From: Bacteroidota bacterium
Lineage (GTDB): Bacteria; Bacteroidota; Bacteroidia; Flavobacteriales; Flavobacteriaceae
Reading direction: 5' to 3'
NCBI GenBank assembly: GCA_024278565.1
Contig: JAJRSY010000011.1
Coordinates: 1 to 9,399 of the forward strand
DNA: 9,399 bases
The notes under the pieces were generated by a model. That model had not been told where the DNA came from. It saw only the letters and a list, made by a program, of their open reading frames with translations, and ran no database searches. The translations under genes were made by a program, and so were the position numbers. Below, one piece after another: positions 5,648 through 9,399 of this stretch (its first letter is position 1; each line of letters opens with the position of its first letter).

Positions 5648-6043
5648 TTACTTCGTTCCAGAGGTAGTGTCCTTGATTGTTCCTTTGATTTTCAAAACCT
5701 TGGTAGGCGTATCTGCATTTGAGATGACCGTAATGGCTTTTCTGATAGGACCAACCCTGTTGGTGTCATATTTCACCTGAATTTCACCAGTTTTACCAGG
5801 TAAAATCGGGTCTTCCGGTTTTTTGGGTATCGTACACCCACAGCTTGAACTTACTTTAGTGATGATCAAGGGAGCATCACCAGTATTTGTAAATTCAAAT
5901 ACGCGAACACCATCGGCACCTTTTTCGATTTCACCGTAATCAACGGTTTCTGACTTAAATTCAATTTTTGCCGCCTTGTCTTGTGCGGTCAAGTTAAAAC
6001 CTAATAGGCCAACAAATAATACGAGTACTATTTTTTTCATCAT
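5648..6043 (-). CDS. DUF1573 domain-containing exported protein
   Basis: 131 residues. The N-terminus MMKKIVLVLFVGLLGFNLTA is a signal peptide with probable cleavage after Ala20 (LTA/QD), so the mature protein is periplasmic or exposed. There is no lipobox Cys. Residues about 27-122 match the DUF1573 pattern: DYGEIEKG, VFEFTNTGDAPLIITKVSSS, then CGCTIP with Cys68 and Cys70, a GKTGEIQVKYDT segment, and the closing VLKIKGTI strand. The domain is a short immunoglobulin-like beta sandwich common in Bacteroidota. Its role is not known, and the CGC pair is a hallmark. Two ATG codons are adjacent (6043-6041 and 6040-6038); either may be used. It is a single-gene unit with its own promoter and a strong terminator, which suggests high expression. 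It diverges from valS. Confidence 0.93.
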   Translation of the reverse strand: MMKKIVLVLFVGLLGFNLTAQDKAAKIEFKSETVDYGEIEKGADGVRVFEFTNTGDAPLIITKVSSSCGCTIPKKPEDPILPGKTGEIQVKYDTNRVGPIRKAITVISNADTPTKVLKIKGTIKDTTSGTK

Positions 6044-6063
6044 TTTAAATTTAGGGTGAATCT

Positions 6064-6093
6064 CAAAAGTAAATGTTTTTAATGAACCTCCAA
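6064..6093 (-). promoter_or_regulatory. Promoter of the DUF1573 gene
   Basis: The minus strand shows TTG (6093-6091), a 19-nt spacer, and TACTTTTG (6071-6064), a full match to the Bacteroidota TTG-N19-TAnnTTTG form. Transcription should start near 6058, giving a leader of about 15 nt. Its -33 element is 7 nt from the -33 element of the divergent valS promoter. Confidence 0.8.
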
Positions 6094-6100
6094 AATTCTT

Positions 6101-6129
6101 TTGTTATATACTAACGTTACTTATTTTTG
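6101..6129 (+). promoter_or_regulatory. Promoter of valS
   Basis: TTG (6101-6103), an 18-nt spacer and TATTTTTG (6122-6129) match the Bacteroidota consensus. The start of transcription would be near 6135, leaving a leader of about 100 nt before the ATG at 6239. The leader contains a terminator-like hairpin. Confidence 0.75.
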
Positions 6130-6138
6130 TTTCGTATT

Positions 6139-6175
6139 TGATTTTCGGTGAAATGACCGTAAAATCAGATTTTTT
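6139..6175 (+). promoter_or_regulatory. Terminator-like hairpin in the valS leader, possible attenuator
   Basis: TGATTTTCGGT (6139-6149) pairs with ACCG-AAAATCA (6156-6167, with T6160 bulged out) around a 6-nt loop. The stem has 11 pairs. After two bases a run of six Ts follows (6170-6175). The shape is that of an intrinsic terminator lying between the promoter and the gene it serves. I see no T-box specifier or conserved T-box bulge and no clear leader peptide. Function is inferred from structure only. Confidence 0.45.
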
Positions 6176-6238
6176 AACATTATGTTCAGGGCTCTATAAT
6201 AGATACCGGAACTGCATAACCAAAAACCGTTCCAAAAA

Positions 6239-8935
6239 ATGGATATCTCATCAAAATATGAGCCTCAAAAGGTCGAAAACCGCTGGTACGACTACTGGAT
6301 GACCCATAACTATTTTCATTCGACCCCAGATGGCCGTGAGCCATATACCATTGTCATACCGCCACCAAACGTTACCGGCGTGCTGCATATGGGCCATATG
6401 CTGAACAATACTATACAAGATGTTTTAACCCGTAGGGCCCGTCTTCAGGGCAAAAACGCCTGTTGGGTGCCCGGTATGGACCATGCTTCTATCGCTACCG
6501 AGGCCAAGGTGGTCGCTAAACTAAAGTCAGAGGGCATTGAAAAATCAGACCTGAGCAGAGAGGAATTTTTAAAACACGCTTGGGACTGGACCAATGAATA
6601 CGGCGGTGTTATTTTAGAACAGTTGAAGAAACTGGGCTGCTCTTGTGATTGGGATCGTACCGTTTTCACCATGGACGACACCATGTCGGCCTCGGTAATC
6701 AAAGTTTTCGTTGATCTGTTCAACAAAGGGCTGATCTATAGGGGCTATCGAATGGTCAATTGGGATCCAGAAGCCCAGACCACCCTGTCTGACGAAGAAG
6801 TGATCTATGAAGAAAAACAAGGGTTATTGTATTATATCAACTATAAGGTAGTTGAAGAAGACGGAAAAACCTCCCCTTTGGGGGTTGAGGGGCTGACTAT
6901 CGCCACTACACGCCCCGAGACTATTTTGGGTGACACCGCCATCTGTATCAACCCCAATGACGAACGTTTTAAGCACCTTAAGGGTAAAAAAGCCATTGTG
7001 CCCATTTGCAATAGGGCGATTCCTATAATCGAAGATGATTATGTTGATATCGAATTCGGTACGGGTTGCTTAAAAGTAACCCCTGCGCACGATATGAACG
7101 ATAAGGCTTTAGGCGAAAAACACGGTTTGGAGACCATTGATATCTTTAATGCGGATGCCAGTCTGAATTCCTTTGGAATGCACTACGAGGGTAAGGATCG
7201 TTTTGAAGTGCGAAAAGAGATTTCTAAAGAGCTTGAAGAAAAAGGTTTTTTGGTAAAGACCGAGCAGTACATTAATAAGGTAGGTATTTCTGAACGTACA
7301 AAAGCGGTCATAGAGCCCCGCCTGTCAGATCAGTGGTTTTTGAAAATGGAAGATTTGGTCAAGCCCGCTATCAAAGCCGTTTTAGAGGACGAAGAAATCA
7401 GGTTTTTTCCTAAAAAATTTAAAAACACCTACCGTCATTGGCTTGAGAACATTCGTGATTGGAATATTTCACGCCAACTCTGGTGGGGCCAACAAATACC
7501 CGCCTATTATTTCAGTGACGGGCAAGATGATTTTGTGGTTGCCGAAAGCAAGGAAGAGGCATTAATATTGGCAAATGAAAAAGTAAAGTCCCGCCGCCGC
7601 ACCCTGAGCGGATCCGAAGAGAGCACGGTCGATAAACTCACGCTAGAAGATCTCGAACAAGACGAAGATGCCCTTGATACATGGTTCTCTTCATGGCTTT
7701 GGCCGATGAGCGTCTTTAACGGTATTCTAGAGCCCGACAATAAAGAGATCAATTATTATTACCCCACCAATGATCTCGTCACAGGACCCGATATCATCTT
7801 TTTCTGGGTCGCCCGTATGATCATTTCAGGCTATGAATACCGCCAAGAGCACCCGTTTGAAAATGTATACTTTACGGGCTTGGTGCGCGATAAGCAACGA
7901 CGAAAAATGTCGAAATCGCTTGGTAATTCACCCGATGCCCTAAAATTGATTGAAGAATATGGTGCTGATGGGGTTCGTGTTGGGCTGTTGCTGAGTTCTG
8001 CTGCAGGCAATGACCTGATGTTCGATGAAGACCTCTGCAAGCAGGGCAAGAATTTCGCCAATAAGATATGGAACGGTTTTCGGTTGGTAAAAGGGTGGCA
8101 GGTGGTCGATCTGCCTCAGCCCGAAGCCTCAAAATTGGGACTCGCTTGGTACACCGCCAAGTTTAACCAGACTTTGGCCGAGGTCGAAGATCATTTTGGT
8201 AAATACCGCATTTCTGATGCCCTGATGGCCCTCTATAAATTGGTTTGGGATGATTACAGTTCTTCGCTTTTAGAGATTATAAAACCTGCCTATCAGCAAC
8301 CAATCGACAAAACATCGTTTGATGCGGTGATCCATATTTTTGAGCAGAACCTCAAACTGTTGCACCCCTTTATGCCGTTTTTGACCGAAGAGGTATGGCA
8401 GCATATTGCCGATCGCTCACCCAAAGAGGCTTTGGTGATTGCCGAATGGCCAAAAGAAGAGGCCGTCGATGCTGATTTGATAGGTGGTTTTGATTTTGCT
8501 ACAGAGGTAATCTCCGGCATACGCACCATTCGCAAAGAAAAGAACATACCCCAAAAAGAGGTGTTAGAGCTTTCATTGATCAATGAGGAAAAAGTTTCCA
8601 CCACATGGGATCCCGTAATCAGCAAGCTCACCAATTTGGCCAGCATTTCATATATCGATACCGCCCTTGATGGTACCCTGTCGTTTCGGGTAAAGAGCAA
8701 TGAATATTTTATACCCGTAGGCGGGGCGATCGATGTAGCCGCCGAAATCAAAAAAATACAGGAAGAGTTGACGTATACCAAGGGTTTTTTACAATCGGTT
8801 CAAAAGAAACTCTCGAACGAGCGTTTTGTCAATAATGCCCCTGGTCAGGTTATTGCCATCGAACGAAAAAAACAGGCCGATGCCGAGGCCAAGATCGAGA
8901 CTTTAGAGAAGAGCTTGGGTAGTTTAGGGGGCTAA
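6239..8935 (+). CDS. valS: Valyl-tRNA synthetase
   Basis: Class I aminoacyl-tRNA synthetase that charges tRNA-Val and edits mischarged threonine; cytoplasmic. 898 residues from ATG 6239. The catalytic Rossmann fold carries the HIGH signature as HMGH (50-53), preceded by PPPNVTGVL, and the second signature KMSKS (556-560). The CP1 editing domain lies between, with TTRPET (223-228), GTGCLKVTPAHD (274-285) and DQWF (364-367). The fold continues with WNISRQLWWG (408-417) and LDTWFSSWLWP (479-489). The anticodon-binding helical domain follows at about 610-760. The last 65 residues (AAEIKKIQEELTYTKG onward) form the usual C-terminal coiled coil that contacts tRNA. Two loops look enlarged by palindromic DNA: residues about 209-219 in the editing domain and about 451-464 before DALDTW. 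The gene has its own promoter and long leader. No terminator is evident after its TAA. Confidence 0.98.
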   Translation: MDISSKYEPQKVENRWYDYWMTHNYFHSTPDGREPYTIVIPPPNVTGVLHMGHMLNNTIQDVLTRRARLQGKNACWVPGMDHASIATEAKVVAKLKSEGIEKSDLSREEFLKHAWDWTNEYGGVILEQLKKLGCSCDWDRTVFTMDDTMSASVIKVFVDLFNKGLIYRGYRMVNWDPEAQTTLSDEEVIYEEKQGLLYYINYKVVEEDGKTSPLGVEGLTIATTRPETILGDTAICINPNDERFKHLKGKKAIVPICNRAIPIIEDDYVDIEFGTGCLKVTPAHDMNDKALGEKHGLETIDIFNADASLNSFGMHYEGKDRFEVRKEISKELEEKGFLVKTEQYINKVGISERTKAVIEPRLSDQWFLKMEDLVKPAIKAVLEDEEIRFFPKKFKNTYRHWLENIRDWNISRQLWWGQQIPAYYFSDGQDDFVVAESKEEALILANEKVKSRRRTLSGSEESTVDKLTLEDLEQDEDALDTWFSSWLWPMSVFNGILEPDNKEINYYYPTNDLVTGPDIIFFWVARMIISGYEYRQEHPFENVYFTGLVRDKQRRKMSKSLGNSPDALKLIEEYGADGVRVGLLLSSAAGNDLMFDEDLCKQGKNFANKIWNGFRLVKGWQVVDLPQPEASKLGLAWYTAKFNQTLAEVEDHFGKYRISDALMALYKLVWDDYSSSLLEIIKPAYQQPIDKTSFDAVIHIFEQNLKLLHPFMPFLTEEVWQHIADRSPKEALVIAEWPKEEAVDADLIGGFDFATEVISGIRTIRKEKNIPQKEVLELSLINEEKVSTTWDPVISKLTNLASISYIDTALDGTLSFRVKSNEYFIPVGGAIDVAAEIKKIQEELTYTKGFLQSVQKKLSNERFVNNAPGQVIAIERKKQADAEAKIETLEKSLGSLGG
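6870..6892 (+). repeat. Palindromic G/C block inside the valS editing-domain loop
   Basis: CCTCCCC-TTT-GGGGG-TTGAGGGG within valS holds the hairpin CCCC-TTT-GGGG (6873-6876 with 6880-6883) and encodes TSPLGVEG. From memory it resembles a common flavobacterial intergenic repeat of the CCTCCCC-TTT-GGGGAGG type. Possible in-frame repeat insertion; not proven. Confidence 0.4.
7590..7630 (+). repeat. GC-rich insert-like block in valS resembling a dispersed CCCTGAGCGGA repeat
   Basis: By hand count 30 of 41 bases are G or C, well above the surrounding gene. It contains CACCCTGAGCGGA-TC-CGAAG (7600-7619). This matches, except at two bases, the left part of a dispersed palindromic repeat I remember from Bacteroidota and other genomes (CCCTGAGCGGAGTCGAAG). 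It encodes RRRTLSGSEEST in frame, in a variable loop of ValS. Confidence 0.45.
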
Positions 8936-8946
8936 GTTCTAATTGA

Positions 8947-9264
8947 AACAGCATTTTAAAGATTAAAGACGGCGAAATAATAACTATAAGAGGTGAGCGA
9001 AAAATAAGTGGTGTCTATTCGCACCTTACCACCTATGCACATGGAAGGATTAATGGGAAATATAGTTTTGGAGATGAGTGCGGCATCGGAGCCTTGGCCG
9101 TTTGGAACGACAAATTGTATATGATGAATTATGCGGCGCACCAACCCAAGGGTAGTGAGCACAAACTTTACACTATTGACAAAGATAATAATATGGAGAT
9201 TTTTGAGGGTAGTATAGGGGGTACGCCCACGGTCAGAATGGTGCACCAAGAATCAAATCAATTA
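8947..9264 (+). pseudogene. Remnant of a protein-coding gene, both ends missing
   Basis: After an in-frame TGA (8944-8946) the frame stays open and reads like real protein for about 106 codons: KIKDGEIITIRGE, GVYSHLTTYAHGRINGKYSF, GDECGIGALAVWNDKLYMMN, YAAHQPKGSEHKLYTIDKD and GGTPTVRMVHQESNQL. The pattern of short strands resembles a beta-propeller. There is no start codon before this text; the first ATG is at 9121, inside the apparent homology. After NQL (9264) the frame continues to TAA 9339 with low-complexity, Cys/Phe/Tyr-rich residues unlike the rest. I recall similar text (GDECGIGAL, then a NQL motif) from large uncharacterised Bacteroidota proteins but cannot name the family. Best reading: an internal piece of a lost or rearranged gene. 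A small gene starting at an unusual codon is less likely. From 9265 to 9399 I see no gene. Confidence 0.6.
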
Positions 9265-9399
9265 GGCTATGTTCTAATATATGGCTGTTTCATGCGGTGT
9301 TTTTCTAATAAAAATTATATATTGTCGCTTGGTACATAAAGAATCGAATGTAAAACATTGGTTATTAATGAGATATTACATCAGTCGTTTTTTAGAACA

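Noticed and set aside
6174..6200. E. coli-like promoter TTAACA-N15-TATAAT before valS
   Set aside because: The spacer is too short for that type, and the Bacteroidota primary sigma factor prefers TTG/TAnnTTTG; an exact match of that kind lies upstream at 6101-6129.
6130..6238. T-box riboswitch in the valS leader
   Set aside because: The leader is too short and I see no conserved T-box sequence or specifier loop. Only a simple terminator-like hairpin is present.
8293..8781. 162-codon open frame on the minus strand inside valS
   Set aside because: It lies entirely antisense to the conserved ValS C-terminal region, has no recognisable motif, and its composition fits a shadow of the coding strand.
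8956..9249. 97-codon minus-strand frame opposite the gene remnant
   Set aside because: The plus-strand frame reads as real protein with recognisable motifs; the minus frame does not.
8936..9399. An insertion sequence bounded by GTTCTAA/TTAGAAC
   Set aside because: No transposase coding sequence lies between, the ends are only 7 bp, and no target duplication is seen; the window also ends at the right copy.

Overview
The window looks like a chromosomal segment of a marine-type Flavobacteriaceae (Bacteroidota). The evidence is the protein set (a Bacteroidota-style MurB, a flavobacterial class-I aminotransferase, DUF1573, a 'membrane or secreted protein' micro-gene, two ECF sigma factors), promoters of the Bacteroidota form TTG-N18/19-TAnnTTTG, and the absence of Shine-Dalgarno sequences. 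The species cannot be named from this sequence alone.

Layout. Positions 1-6043 are read on the minus strand; valS and a gene remnant are on the plus strand. In order of minus-strand transcription: a DUF1573 exported protein (6043-5648) with a strong promoter and intrinsic terminator; an aminotransferase-murB pair (5407-3204) joined by a TGATG overlap; an ECF sigma factor (2985-2413) and its probable RskA-type membrane anti-sigma factor (2092-1328), separated by an unusual 320-bp spacer full of hairpins; a terminator; a 69-residue Cys-rich membrane protein (1241-1032); a second ECF sigma factor with a TTG start (993-436); and the first 96 codons of lipA (290-1). The lipA promoter lies almost on top of its start codon.

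On the plus strand valS (6239-8935) diverges from DUF1573. The two promoters sit back to back around a 13-bp palindrome, and the valS leader holds a terminator-like hairpin. Two loops of ValS look as if palindromic repeat DNA has entered the gene in frame. After valS come about 320 bp that still encode part of a protein but lack a start and the rest of the gene: a remnant.

Biology. Most genes are housekeeping: cell wall (MurB), lipoate (LipA), translation (ValS) and amino-acid transamination. The sigma/anti-sigma pair is the regulatory module. Its sigma factor carries an odd hydrophobic C-terminal tail, and its intergenic spacer is a two-unit composite repeat whose corresponding hairpins differ by base changes that keep pairing. 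I see no new defence, secretion or mobile system. The most interesting items are the hairpin spacer, the probable in-frame repeats in valS, and the hydrophobic-tailed sigma factor.
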